DNA of 36,028 bases, from NCBI GenBank assembly GCA_964472565.1, contig CAYYNB010000049.1, positions 1-36,028 of the forward strand, read 5' to 3'. Origin of the DNA: DATAMF01 sp964472565 (GTDB lineage Bacteria; Chloroflexota; Anaerolineae; Aggregatilineales; Aggregatilineaceae). Position numbers and translations under genes: made by a program. Positions within the stretch are counted from its first letter, which is position 1; each line of letters opens with the position of its first letter. This document shows positions 6,767 through 15,033 of this stretch, piece by piece. The notes under the pieces were generated by a model. The model was not told the origin of the DNA, made no database searches, and worked only from the letters and a program-made list of their open reading frames with translations.

Positions 6767-9382
6767 ATGCCAGAGACTAAAAAACGGGCTAAGAAGGTAG
6801 CCGTTACTCCTGAAGACCCGCAAAAAATTGAGCCTTCCCTCGATGCCGACGAAGCGCGTCCGGTGAGTGTAACCGACACGACAGAAATGAGCGTGTCCGA
6901 GCTTGAACAGGCCGAGAATGCTGAACAGAGTCAGGATACAACAATGACTCTGCCCGACGAACTGCCTGTTTTGCCCCTGCGCGGCCTGGTAGTCTATCCT
7001 CATACGACTATCCCGCTTACCGTTGGACAGCCGCGTTCGATTAAGCTGGTGGATGAAGTCGTTGCCAAAGACCGCCTGATCGGGCTGGTCGCCTCGCGCG
7101 ATCCTGAATTAGAAACGCCGGGGCCGAATGATATTTATGAGTATGGCACGCTTGCGCAGATTCACCGCCTGTTCCGCGCCCCTGATGGTACCATTCGCCT
7201 CTTGGTTCAGGGTATGGCGCGGATCAAGGTCGAAGAATATACCGTCACCGAGCCGTATTTGCGGGCGCGGGTGAGTGCTGCGCCGGAAACCGTCGAAGCC
7301 TCTATTGAAGTCGAAGCCTTGATGCGCAGCGTTGTGGAAATGTTCGGGCGCATGGCCGATCTCGTGCCCAGCATCCCCAGCGAATTGATCAATGCCGCCC
7401 TGAATGTAGAAGACCCGCTCCAACTGGTCTATGCGCTGGCAACCTATATCCGCCTGAATCTCGAAGATCAGCAAAGCCTGCTGCGGCTGGATTCCGTTCT
7501 CGAAAAACTGCGCAAGCTCATGGCAATTCTTACCAAAGAACTGGAAGTGCTGGAACTGGGGCACAAAATCCAGTCTGAGGCGCAGTCTGAGATGGAGAAA
7601 ATGCAGCGCGAATATTTCCTGCGCGAACAGCTCAAAGCGATTCAGCGCGAACTGGGCGAGAGCGATGAGCAGGCAATGGAAGTCGAGGAGTTTCGCCGCA
7701 AAATCGAACAGACACATATGCCCGAAGAAGCCGAGCGCGAGGCCCGCCGTGAACTGGAGCGGTTATCGCGGCTGCCCACAGCGGCGGCGGAATACGGCGT
7801 GATCCGCACCTACCTCGACTGGTTGACGAATCTGCCCTGGTCTACCCAGACCGATGATAACCTCGATATTGCCCATGCCCGCCAGGTTTTGGACGAAGAT
7901 CACTACGGCTTGCAGGACATCAAAGCGCGTATCCTGGAATATCTCGCCGTGCGTAAACTTCGCCAGGAGCGTGGATCAGGCAAAAGCACAGATTCCGCTC
8001 AGGGCATCGATTATGTTCGCCGCGAGCGCGAAGGTGCGATTTTGTGTTTTGTTGGCCCTCCCGGTGTCGGTAAAACTTCGCTGGGCACCTCGATTGCCCG
8101 TGCGATGGGCCGCCGCTTCACGCGTATGTCGTTAGGCGGCATCCGTGACGAAGCCGAAATTCGGGGGTTCCGCCGCACCTATATCGGCGCGATGCCGGGC
8201 CGTTTCATCCAGACCTTACGCCGCGTTCAGAGCCGCAACCCGGTGATTATGCTGGATGAAGTCGATAAACTGGGACGCGATTTTCGCGGTGATCCGGCGT
8301 CGGCCCTGCTCGAAGTGCTCGACCCGGAACAGAACTTCGAGTTCCGCGATCACTATCTGGACGTGCCGTTCGATCTCTCGCAGGTTATGTTCATTACAAC
8401 AGCTAACACGCTGGAAACGATTCCTGATCCGCTGTTGGACCGCATGGAAATCATCCAACTCAGCGGTTACACGGAACAGGAAAAACTTCAGATCGCCCGG
8501 CAATATCTGGTTCCGCGCCAAATTCGAGAAAACGGTCTGCGGATTGACGAACTGGAATACACCGACGATGCGCTTCTCGGCATCATCCGTGACTATACGC
8601 GCGAGGCCGGTGTGCGCAATCTGGAACGCGAAATTGGGCGCGTAGCTCGTAAAGTCGTCACCAAAATTGCGGAAGGCCACCAGGGAACCATCGTGATCGA
8701 TAAGGCCGATCTGGTAGAGATGCTCGATCATCCGCGTTTTGGCTACCAGACCGAAATCGAAAAACGGGTCACGAACACCCCCGGCGTGGCAGCCGGGTTA
8801 TCGGTAACACCCTTTGGCGGTGATGTACTTTTTGTCGAAGCTGCCCAAATGCCCGGAAGTAAAGGTTTCCAGTATACTGGACAGTTAGGACAGGTGATGC
8901 AGGAAAGCGCGCGCGCGGCGTTCAGTTATATTCGCTCCAAAGCGCGTGACCTGGGTTTAACCGATGACTACTTCGAGCACCACGATGTCCACCTGCATGT
9001 TCCGGCGGGTGCCGTGCCCAAAGATGGTCCGTCCGCAGGGGTAACAATGGCGATTGCGCTGGCCTCGCTCTTTACCGCGCGTCCGGTACGTAACAATGTC
9101 GCCATGACAGGCGAAATTACCCTGCGTGGACAGGTGCTTCCTGTCGGCGGCATCAAGTCGAAAGTGCTGGCGGCGCATCGGGCCGGGTTGGATACGGTGA
9201 TCCTGCCCAAGCTTAACGAGTACGATCTCGATGAAGTGCCCGAAGAAGTGCGTAAATCGATGCAATTTATCCTGGTCGATAAAGTAACCGATGCACTTGA
9301 TGCGGCATTGGTACCCGGTGACGGTCAGGAACCAGCGGCAGAAACGTCACCAGACGTTGTGCCGGTGAGCGAAGCCGGGTAA
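6767..9382 (+). CDS. lon: ATP-dependent protease LonA
   Basis: Lon is a cytosolic AAA+ hexamer that unfolds and degrades damaged and some regulatory proteins. This 871-residue copy has an acidic leader of about 60 residues, a Lon N-domain (about 65-260), coiled-coil, an AAA+ module with Walker A GPPGVGKT near 429 and Walker B VIMLDEVDK, and a protease domain. The catalytic dyad is S756 in PKDGPSAGV and K799 in GGIKSK. The 43-residue spacing equals that of the E. coli Ser679/Lys722 pair. The ATG directly follows the Hsp20 stop, implying coupling. The polar leader before the N-domain is longer than in E. coli Lon (784 residues). It looks like the housekeeping enzyme rather than the Lon-like part of a BREX defence system. 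Confidence 0.97.
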   Translation: MPETKKRAKKVAVTPEDPQKIEPSLDADEARPVSVTDTTEMSVSELEQAENAEQSQDTTMTLPDELPVLPLRGLVVYPHTTIPLTVGQPRSIKLVDEVVAKDRLIGLVASRDPELETPGPNDIYEYGTLAQIHRLFRAPDGTIRLLVQGMARIKVEEYTVTEPYLRARVSAAPETVEASIEVEALMRSVVEMFGRMADLVPSIPSELINAALNVEDPLQLVYALATYIRLNLEDQQSLLRLDSVLEKLRKLMAILTKELEVLELGHKIQSEAQSEMEKMQREYFLREQLKAIQRELGESDEQAMEVEEFRRKIEQTHMPEEAEREARRELERLSRLPTAAAEYGVIRTYLDWLTNLPWSTQTDDNLDIAHARQVLDEDHYGLQDIKARILEYLAVRKLRQERGSGKSTDSAQGIDYVRREREGAILCFVGPPGVGKTSLGTSIARAMGRRFTRMSLGGIRDEAEIRGFRRTYIGAMPGRFIQTLRRVQSRNPVIMLDEVDKLGRDFRGDPASALLEVLDPEQNFEFRDHYLDVPFDLSQVMFITTANTLETIPDPLLDRMEIIQLSGYTEQEKLQIARQYLVPRQIRENGLRIDELEYTDDALLGIIRDYTREAGVRNLEREIGRVARKVVTKIAEGHQGTIVIDKADLVEMLDHPRFGYQTEIEKRVTNTPGVAAGLSVTPFGGDVLFVEAAQMPGSKGFQYTGQLGQVMQESARAAFSYIRSKARDLGLTDDYFEHHDVHLHVPAGAVPKDGPSAGVTMAIALASLFTARPVRNNVAMTGEITLRGQVLPVGGIKSKVLAAHRAGLDTVILPKLNEYDLDEVPEEVRKSMQFILVDKVTDALDAALVPGDGQEPAAETSPDVVPVSEAG

Positions 9383-9417
9383 TTGGGGTTCGCAACATTC
9401 TATAAAGGAAGGCTGCT

Positions 9418-9777
9418 TTGGCCAAAATTATGATTATCGATGATGACCGCACCACGGTGCGGTTACTTCAAACTCTTCTGGAAATGGATGGGTTTGAAGT
9501 TCTGATGTCAGGGCGGGGACAGGGTGCTCTGGAATTAGCACAGCAAAACAAGCCGGATGTGTTTCTGGTCGATTACCATCTCTCGGATATGGATGGCGTC
9601 GATGTGATCCGCACCTTACGCGCCGATCCAGCTTTTGCGACAGCGCCTATCGTGATGACATCCGGGCTGAATGTGGAAGATGACGCGTTAAAAGCCGGGG
9701 CAACCAAGTTTTTGGTTAAGCCATTTGAACCGGGAAAGCTGGCCGATCTGTTTAATGGCCTGATTGCCAAGGGGTAG
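9418..9777 (+). CDS. Single-domain response regulator (CheY-like receiver)
   Basis: A 119-residue receiver domain with no output domain. The acidic pocket is D8-D9-D10 in MIIDDDRTT, the phospho-acceptor is D52 in VFLVDYHLSDMDG, the switch Thr/Ser is in IVMTSG, and the conserved lysine is in FLVKPFEPG. Translation starts at TTG 9418 with AAGGAAGG at 9405-9412 at good spacing; the internal ATG would cut off the first strand. It lies 35 bases after lon and 10 bases before the PHP/AlbA_2 gene on the same strand. No kinase is adjacent; the nearest one seen is at 15961-17088. It must act by protein contact, perhaps on a neighbour product, but that is inference. Confidence 0.9.
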   Translation: MAKIMIIDDDRTTVRLLQTLLEMDGFEVLMSGRGQGALELAQQNKPDVFLVDYHLSDMDGVDVIRTLRADPAFATAPIVMTSGLNVEDDALKAGATKFLVKPFEPGKLADLFNGLIAKG

Positions 9778-9787
9778 GGTAGCTCGC

Positions 9788-11554
9788 GTGACTGCTAAAG
9801 CACGTCGTTCGAAGATGCAGTGGTACCGCATGGATCTGCATCTCCATACATCGGGTTCCGCCGATTATCAGGAATCAGGCGTAGACTTTTTAGATATTCT
9901 GCGTCAGGCGGAACTGCGCGGCATCGACATCATCGCCTTCACCGACCACAACACCGTTGCGGGATACCGGACGATGGTGGACGAAATCAACAATCTGAGC
10001 TATCTGGAACGTCTGGGACGTATCCAGCCCGAAGAAAAGCGCAAACTGGCCGAATATCGCCGCTTGCTTGACAAAATGCTCCTGCTGCCGGGTTTTGAAT
10101 TTACCGCGACCTTCGGCTTTCATATTCTGGGTGTCTTCTCTCCCGACATGACTGTTCGCCAGCTTGAACATATTCTGCTCAGTCTCAACATTCCCCCCGC
10201 CGTATTGGATGAAGGATCATCAATGGTCGGCGCGTCATCCGATGTGCTGACCGCCTACCGGGTGATCAATCAGGCCGGGGGCATTGTGATCGCGGCCCAT
10301 GCCAATTCGACTCATGGCGTCGCTATGCGCGGCTTTGACTTCGGCGGCCAGACCAAAATTGCCTATACACAAGACCCCTATCTCCATGCGCTCGAAGTGA
10401 CCGATCTGGATCGGGGAGGACGCAAAAGTACCGCCCGCTTTTTCGACGGCACCAAGCCCGAATATCCCCGCCGCATGCGCACCATTCAAGGCTCCGATGC
10501 GCACCGGTTATCTCTCGACCCGCGCAACAACAAAAATCTGGGGGTGGGTGATCGCGTAACCGAAGTCCTGCTCCCCGAACGGTCTTTCGAGGCGCTGCTG
10601 GCTATGTTCCAAAGTAACGACTTTGCCCGCACCCGTCCCTACCGTTCCAGCCCGGAGCAGTACGATCATGTGCAGGCCGTGCGTGAAGAAGGCCCCAGCA
10701 TTGTCCAGTCGTTTCACGAGGGCATCACGCGGCGCGGCGGACGTTTGTATTCCGTCATTGCGGATGTCTGCGCGATGGCGAACACCAACGGCGGCACGAT
10801 TTATGTTGGCGTAACCTCCCGGCCCAAAGAGAAGCCCATCGGGGTGCCCAATCCCGGCGAAGCCATCGAAATGCTGCGCAACGAGGTTGAGCATAAACTC
10901 ACCCCGCCATTGGATGTGGATATTGATGTGCTGGAGTCGCAAGGCAAGCCCGTGATTCGCATCCAGGTGCCGCGCGGCGACGACCCACCTTACGCCATTG
11001 ACGACAATAAGATATATGTGCGGGATGAGGATGAAACCAATCTGGCGGTGCGCGACGAAATTGTGCAGTTAGTCGCGCAGAATCGCGGGCTGATGCTTCA
11101 TCATCCGCTGTCCACCGATCCGGTAACGACCCATATCGAAGCTGAAATTCCGGTAGTGCCCGATCCGGTCGAGGCGGCGATTGTACCCACCCAACTCGAA
11201 GCCCCCCGGACAGGCGTTGAAGTTTTGGGCACCGAGCAGCGCAAAGGGACTCGTTATCACACCATGCGCGACCTGCGCAACGGCAATGTCGTCAAAAATG
11301 TAACCCGTTCATCGGCCCGCCGTTTGTGGCATTATGCGATTGCCGAAACCGAATCCAATCCCCTCCAACCTGATAAAGTCGAATGGCACGGCAACGTGGG
11401 GCTGTGGAAGCGCTATAAACGCGGCGGTGTAGTCCGTTATGATCTCGTGCAGCGCGACGACAATCAACTGCGCATTTATTATGGCGTGACCGAAGATGGC
11501 ATGCACGGCCCCTGGCAGGTTTTTGTGGCCGACGACGACATCCCAGAGGAGTAA
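9788..11554 (+). CDS. PHP-domain phosphoesterase fused to an AlbA_2 (Schlafen-type) domain
   Basis: This 588-residue protein has three parts. Residues ~10-290 form a PHP domain: MDLHLHTSGSADY and IIAFTDHNTVAGY carry the H-x-H and D-H metal ligands, with IAAHAN and GSDAHR later. Residues ~315-440 look like an AlbA_2 domain (CAMANTNGGTIYVGVT, then KIYVRDEDETNLA), found in Schlafen-like and putative nucleic-acid-binding regulators. The last ~95 residues, rich in W and Y (RLWHYAIAE, LWKRYKRGG), are unrecognised. GTG 9788 is chosen as start. The frame runs back to TTG 9764, which overlaps the receiver gene, and ATG 9815 is a shorter choice with no ribosome-binding site. A nuclease or phosphoesterase acting on nucleic acid or nucleotides is plausible; the substrate is unknown. 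Confidence 0.85.
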   Translation: MTAKARRSKMQWYRMDLHLHTSGSADYQESGVDFLDILRQAELRGIDIIAFTDHNTVAGYRTMVDEINNLSYLERLGRIQPEEKRKLAEYRRLLDKMLLLPGFEFTATFGFHILGVFSPDMTVRQLEHILLSLNIPPAVLDEGSSMVGASSDVLTAYRVINQAGGIVIAAHANSTHGVAMRGFDFGGQTKIAYTQDPYLHALEVTDLDRGGRKSTARFFDGTKPEYPRRMRTIQGSDAHRLSLDPRNNKNLGVGDRVTEVLLPERSFEALLAMFQSNDFARTRPYRSSPEQYDHVQAVREEGPSIVQSFHEGITRRGGRLYSVIADVCAMANTNGGTIYVGVTSRPKEKPIGVPNPGEAIEMLRNEVEHKLTPPLDVDIDVLESQGKPVIRIQVPRGDDPPYAIDDNKIYVRDEDETNLAVRDEIVQLVAQNRGLMLHHPLSTDPVTTHIEAEIPVVPDPVEAAIVPTQLEAPRTGVEVLGTEQRKGTRYHTMRDLRNGNVVKNVTRSSARRLWHYAIAETESNPLQPDKVEWHGNVGLWKRYKRGGVVRYDLVQRDDNQLRIYYGVTEDGMHGPWQVFVADDDIPEE

Positions 11555-11591
11555 CACAGGGTTTTGCCCTCATACTTTATCCGAGCAATCT

Positions 11592-11620
11592 GGGCGGGTT
11601 CCCCAACCTGCCCTTTTTTT
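11592..11620 (+). terminator. Intrinsic terminator ending the Hsp20-lon operon
   Basis: GGGCGGGTT (11592-11600) pairs with AACCTGCCC (11605-11613) over 9 bp with one G-U, closed by a CCCC loop and followed by seven T (11614-11620). It lies 37 bases after the PHP/AlbA_2 stop. The glycosyltransferase start is only 16 bases on, so that gene may be expressed by read-through or from an internal promoter. Confidence 0.9.
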
Positions 11621-11636
11621 GCAAGGGGACTGAACT

Positions 11637-13559
11637 ATGCAACCGGTTTCAATCTCGTGGCGGCGCTGGGAATGGCTCACCCTGTTGGCGATTCTGCTTC
11701 TCGCGGCTGTGCTGCGCTGGGTTGCGCCGGGCATCACCGAATTTAAGCGCGATGAGGCGAATTTGTCCCAATTATCGCTCGATCTGGTACAGGGCCGCGA
11801 TTTCCCCTTGCTCGGTATCACATCCTCAGTTGGCCTCCCCAACCCGCCGATCAATGTGTATCTCTTTGCCATCCCCTACGCCTTCGACGATAGCCCTATT
11901 CTGGCGACTCTCTTTGTCGGCCTGCTCAATATACTTGCGGTGGGGTTAACCTGGGCGCTTGCCCGGCGCTACTACGGCCCCACCGCTGCGGTGATCGCCG
12001 GACTGCTTTATGCCGTTAGTCCATGGGCTATCATCTACTCGCGCAAAATCTGGGCGCAGGATTTACTACCCCCGTTTGTGGTCGCCACCGTATTCACCGG
12101 TTTGCTCGGTTTTGGTGAAGGCAAACGTTGGGCGCGTTGGTTACATTGGCCGCTGTTGGTTCTTGCCGTGCAAACTCACTACGGCGCATTTACTCTGATC
12201 CCGCTCAGTCTGTTTATGCTGCTGCTGTGGGGCAAACGCGTCTATTGGCGTGAATTAGCGTTCGCCGCTGGAATCACCCTGCTGACTCTGCTCCCCGTTC
12301 TGATCGGTTTCTACCGTGACGATTGGTTTTCTCGCGACACGCTCGACAAAGCGCTGAACGCCAACCCCGACCACGAAAAACAGTTCGGTGCGGAAGCTAT
12401 CGACTACGCATGGTTTACCGTCGCCGGAACCAATATCCATTCCCTTGCCGGTCCTGACCAGTTCCAAAACTATCTAGATTCTGTTCCGAACGTGTACGCC
12501 CTTTTCAAAGTGATCCCGCTGGCGGCGGTGCTTTCGGCGCTGGTGCTGCTGTGGCGTTTCCGTCGAAAATACGATCTCGTGCTGGTGGCATGGTTGGCCC
12601 TGCCGGTGCTCGCCTTTCTCTGGCAGTGGACCGAAGTCACCCCCCACTACATGATTCCGCTCATGCCTGCGGCTTTTATTTTGTGCGGTGCAGGTTTTGC
12701 CGGTGGCGTGACAGCGATCAAAACACCCCGCACCCGCCAAATAATGGGTATCAGTGCAGCCGCGCTGGTGATCGTTATTTCTGCTTTTCAGATTCTACTA
12801 TATGCCCGCCTGCTTAATTTTTTAGACGACCACGCCACCTCTGGCGGCTTTGGCACGCCGCTGCACCATCTGCTTGACATCCGTCAGGCGGTGTTGGATC
12901 GTGACCCCCAGGATGTGATCGTCATCAGCACTGAAGAACTCGCCCCCTATGACGAACTCCCCGCCGTATGGAGCGTGCTGCTCGATCCGGTTCCGAATGT
13001 TCGTTTTGTCAACGGCACCCAGACTCTGGTGATTCCCGCTGATAACGCCCTCGAATTGATCGCCCAGGGCACCGATTCCTACCTGACCTGCTCCATTGTG
13101 GATTGTCAGGGCGAACCCTTTTTGCTCCGTCCCGGTAGCGACCAGTCCTATTTGTTACGCCCGGTTCCGTCCGCGCCAGACAACATAACCCCTATCGACC
13201 CGGTGCAGTTTGCCAATGGCGCATCGTTGACTGGTTATTCACGGGATGAAACGGGGATTATGCTGGAATGGAAACTCAGCGGCCCGGCGGAGGCCGACTA
13301 TCAGGCGTTCATTCATGCGCTGGACGCTCAGGGACAGCGCCTCGATCAGCGGGATCGTTCCGCCTGGCCGGGCCGTTATTGGCGCGCGGGTGATACGCTG
13401 TATCTGTGGTTCGATTTTCCGCTGCCTGTGGACACCACAACGCTGTTTGTGGGCATGTATACCACCAATGGCGTGAACTTCAATAATGTGCGCGTGTTGA
13501 ACCCCTCGCCCGGAAATGATCTGGCGGTATTAGGCGCTTTTATTGTGCTGCCAGATTAG
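11637..13559 (+). CDS. GT-C fold membrane glycosyltransferase (family 39/ArnT-like)
   Basis: A 640-residue polytopic membrane protein expected to use a polyprenyl-phosphate sugar on the outer face of the membrane. Residues ~10-390 hold about ten hydrophobic helices. The first external loop carries the acidic pair in FKRDEANLSQ, corresponding to the catalytic D-E motif of GT-C enzymes, and SPWAIIYSRKIWAQ matches a conserved loop of the family. Residues ~400-640 are a soluble, beta-rich extracytoplasmic domain (for example NGASLTGYSRDETG), possibly for acceptor or carbohydrate binding. AAGGGGA at 11623-11629 precedes the ATG. Its stop overlaps the stop of the convergent C39-like gene. Sugar and acceptor are unknown. 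Confidence 0.82.
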   Translation: MQPVSISWRRWEWLTLLAILLLAAVLRWVAPGITEFKRDEANLSQLSLDLVQGRDFPLLGITSSVGLPNPPINVYLFAIPYAFDDSPILATLFVGLLNILAVGLTWALARRYYGPTAAVIAGLLYAVSPWAIIYSRKIWAQDLLPPFVVATVFTGLLGFGEGKRWARWLHWPLLVLAVQTHYGAFTLIPLSLFMLLLWGKRVYWRELAFAAGITLLTLLPVLIGFYRDDWFSRDTLDKALNANPDHEKQFGAEAIDYAWFTVAGTNIHSLAGPDQFQNYLDSVPNVYALFKVIPLAAVLSALVLLWRFRRKYDLVLVAWLALPVLAFLWQWTEVTPHYMIPLMPAAFILCGAGFAGGVTAIKTPRTRQIMGISAAALVIVISAFQILLYARLLNFLDDHATSGGFGTPLHHLLDIRQAVLDRDPQDVIVISTEELAPYDELPAVWSVLLDPVPNVRFVNGTQTLVIPADNALELIAQGTDSYLTCSIVDCQGEPFLLRPGSDQSYLLRPVPSAPDNITPIDPVQFANGASLTGYSRDETGIMLEWKLSGPAEADYQAFIHALDAQGQRLDQRDRSAWPGRYWRAGDTLYLWFDFPLPVDTTTLFVGMYTTNGVNFNNVRVLNPSPGNDLAVLGAFIVLPD

Positions 13560-14101
13560 TACGCTTCTACCATAATCCGTCCCATATTACGCCAGTACCG
13601 CAGCAGTTCATCGCGCGTATAGGTGCTCATGGGATAGGATCGGGCAGAGTCAACAAAATAGTATTGGGAAGTTGACGGATTCCACTCTGCCAGCAGCGCG
13701 ACATGCGACCATCTCCCGCGCCGCCTGAACGGTTCTCCAAAGATGGGCGCGACCAGATGATCTTCGCGCAGCGCCCGCTGCAAATCGTCTTCCCTGGCCC
13801 ACAATCGCCAGCGCGCCTTCAGCCCATATTCGCGCAGCATATCCACGATACCCCAGGGAAACGTCGCCCAGTTCGGAATCCGCCGCACGACAAGCGGCGG
13901 TAATCCAACCTTTACACGCGGATGGTTCATTTTTTGCGCGATTTGGTGTGCATCAAGCGTCTGCTGTCCGGTCCAGAAATTCACGGCCATAGCGACCACA
14001 TGTGGCCCACAGTCGTTCGTGTCGCCCTGTGCCCTATGGTACGCGGCGAGGGTTTTCCCGTGTCGTTCTGCGATGCATAAGCCCCCATCGTCACGCTGCA
14101 T
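13556..14101 (-). CDS. C39-like papain-fold cysteine peptidase
   Basis: This 181-residue protein resembles stand-alone C39-like domains. The likely catalytic cysteine is C31 in GDTNDCGPHVVAMAVNF, preceded by the expected oxyanion-side residues, and the histidine is in RWSHVALLAEW with the aspartate in YYFVDSA. No signal peptide or membrane helix is seen, so export is unproven. GGAGG lies before the ATG, inside the 3' end of the lipoprotein gene three bases upstream. It is the last gene of the five-gene minus-strand operon. No ABC exporter or leader peptide is adjacent, so bacteriocin processing is unlikely. Cell-wall or peptide hydrolysis is possible; the substrate is unknown. Confidence 0.72.
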   Translation of the reverse strand: MQRDDGGLCIAERHGKTLAAYHRAQGDTNDCGPHVVAMAVNFWTGQQTLDAHQIAQKMNHPRVKVGLPPLVVRRIPNWATFPWGIVDMLREYGLKARWRLWAREDDLQRALREDHLVAPIFGEPFRRRGRWSHVALLAEWNPSTSQYYFVDSARSYPMSTYTRDELLRYWRNMGRIMVEAY

Positions 14102-14104
14102 TTT

Positions 14105-15028
14105 TTAGTATCCTCCAGCTCGTGCGCTCCAGGTCCCCGGTGCGCCGGTCAGCAGAATGTACGTCTGCCCCGACTGCGATACAAACACCATCTCGCCGCG
14201 CTCAAACAATTGAATCTGCATCGATCCGCCGCTTTCGCCGGATGTCGCCCAGCCCAGGGTATCCCGCACGCCCGGAATATCGCGCCACACTTTCCCAAAT
14301 CCCCGCACGGGTTCTAGCCGGCCCTCCGGTGCAACCGCGCCGCTGCTGCTCGGATCAACGCCATCGACAAATGTATCGTTGTACCGTTGGTAAGTGCCGT
14401 TATTGTACAGCACATAAATCACGGGCTGCGGCTGTGATCCCAGCGATGACACCCAGAACATCACCCCATTATCAAACGGCTGGTAAGCGCTGCTGCCGGA
14501 GGTTGCCGCGCCACTCAATGGACATCCGAGTCCCGCCTGGATATTAGGATCGCTTTGGAACAGGTTTCCAAATCCGCCCGATGGCATGGTAGCGCACCCA
14601 CTGACGCTCGCGCTGCCCGCCTCTCCCGGCACCGCGCCCACAATGCTGAAGCCCGCCCCTGGTGTGACGGGTGTATCGGTTTCGGTCGGTGTAAATGAGG
14701 GTGTCAGTGTCGCGGGCGGACCTTGTGTTGAGGTTGCTGTGCGTGTTGCAGGCTGTGTGGGTAAGACCGCTACCACATCCGTCGGAGTAGGCGCGGCGAC
14801 GGTTCCTGGTTCTGGCATGAGGCTGGGCGTTTCAGTCGCAACAATAGGAATCGGGGTTTCGGGTGTCGCGGTGATAAAAATCACGTTTGGCTGCGGAGTT
14901 ACGGTGCCGTCTTCGGGTAGTTTCAACAGTGTCGGTAGCGGTTTTTCCTCTCCCGATTTACAAGCGGACACCAGCAGTCCCACCAGCAGAATGATAACCG
15001 TATTCCTGATCCGACCCCGAATTCTCAT
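14105..15028 (-). CDS. Secreted lipoprotein with Thr/Pro-rich linker and LGFP-like repeats
   Basis: A 307-residue exported protein. The first ~25 residues are a lipoprotein signal (arginines, a hydrophobic core and lipobox LVSAC), so it should be diacylated by Lgt. Residues ~35-130 are a low-complexity Thr/Pro/Ala linker (TPETPIP, TPTDVV, FTPTETDTP) that would span the wall. The C-terminal half holds glycine- and aromatic-rich units such as FGKVWRDIPGVRDTLGWATS, which resemble LGFP-type wall-binding repeats. The ATG at 15028 is preferred over the longer frame start at 15079 because it puts the basic residues at the N-terminus and lies 5 bases after the peptidase stop. A wall-anchored surface protein is likely; no enzyme motif is seen. 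Confidence 0.78.
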   Translation of the reverse strand: MRIRGRIRNTVIILLVGLLVSACKSGEEKPLPTLLKLPEDGTVTPQPNVIFITATPETPIPIVATETPSLMPEPGTVAAPTPTDVVAVLPTQPATRTATSTQGPPATLTPSFTPTETDTPVTPGAGFSIVGAVPGEAGSASVSGCATMPSGGFGNLFQSDPNIQAGLGCPLSGAATSGSSAYQPFDNGVMFWVSSLGSQPQPVIYVLYNNGTYQRYNDTFVDGVDPSSSGAVAPEGRLEPVRGFGKVWRDIPGVRDTLGWATSGESGGSMQIQLFERGEMVFVSQSGQTYILLTGAPGTWSARAGGY

Positions 15029-15033
15029 AATCG

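Noticed and set aside
6767..9382. Lon as part of a BREX-type defence system
   Set aside because: Domain order and catalytic dyad spacing are those of housekeeping LonA, and no pglX, pglZ or brxC-like gene is present.
13556..14101. C39-like peptidase as a bacteriocin-processing protease
   Set aside because: It is not fused to an ABC exporter and no double-glycine leader peptide gene is nearby.
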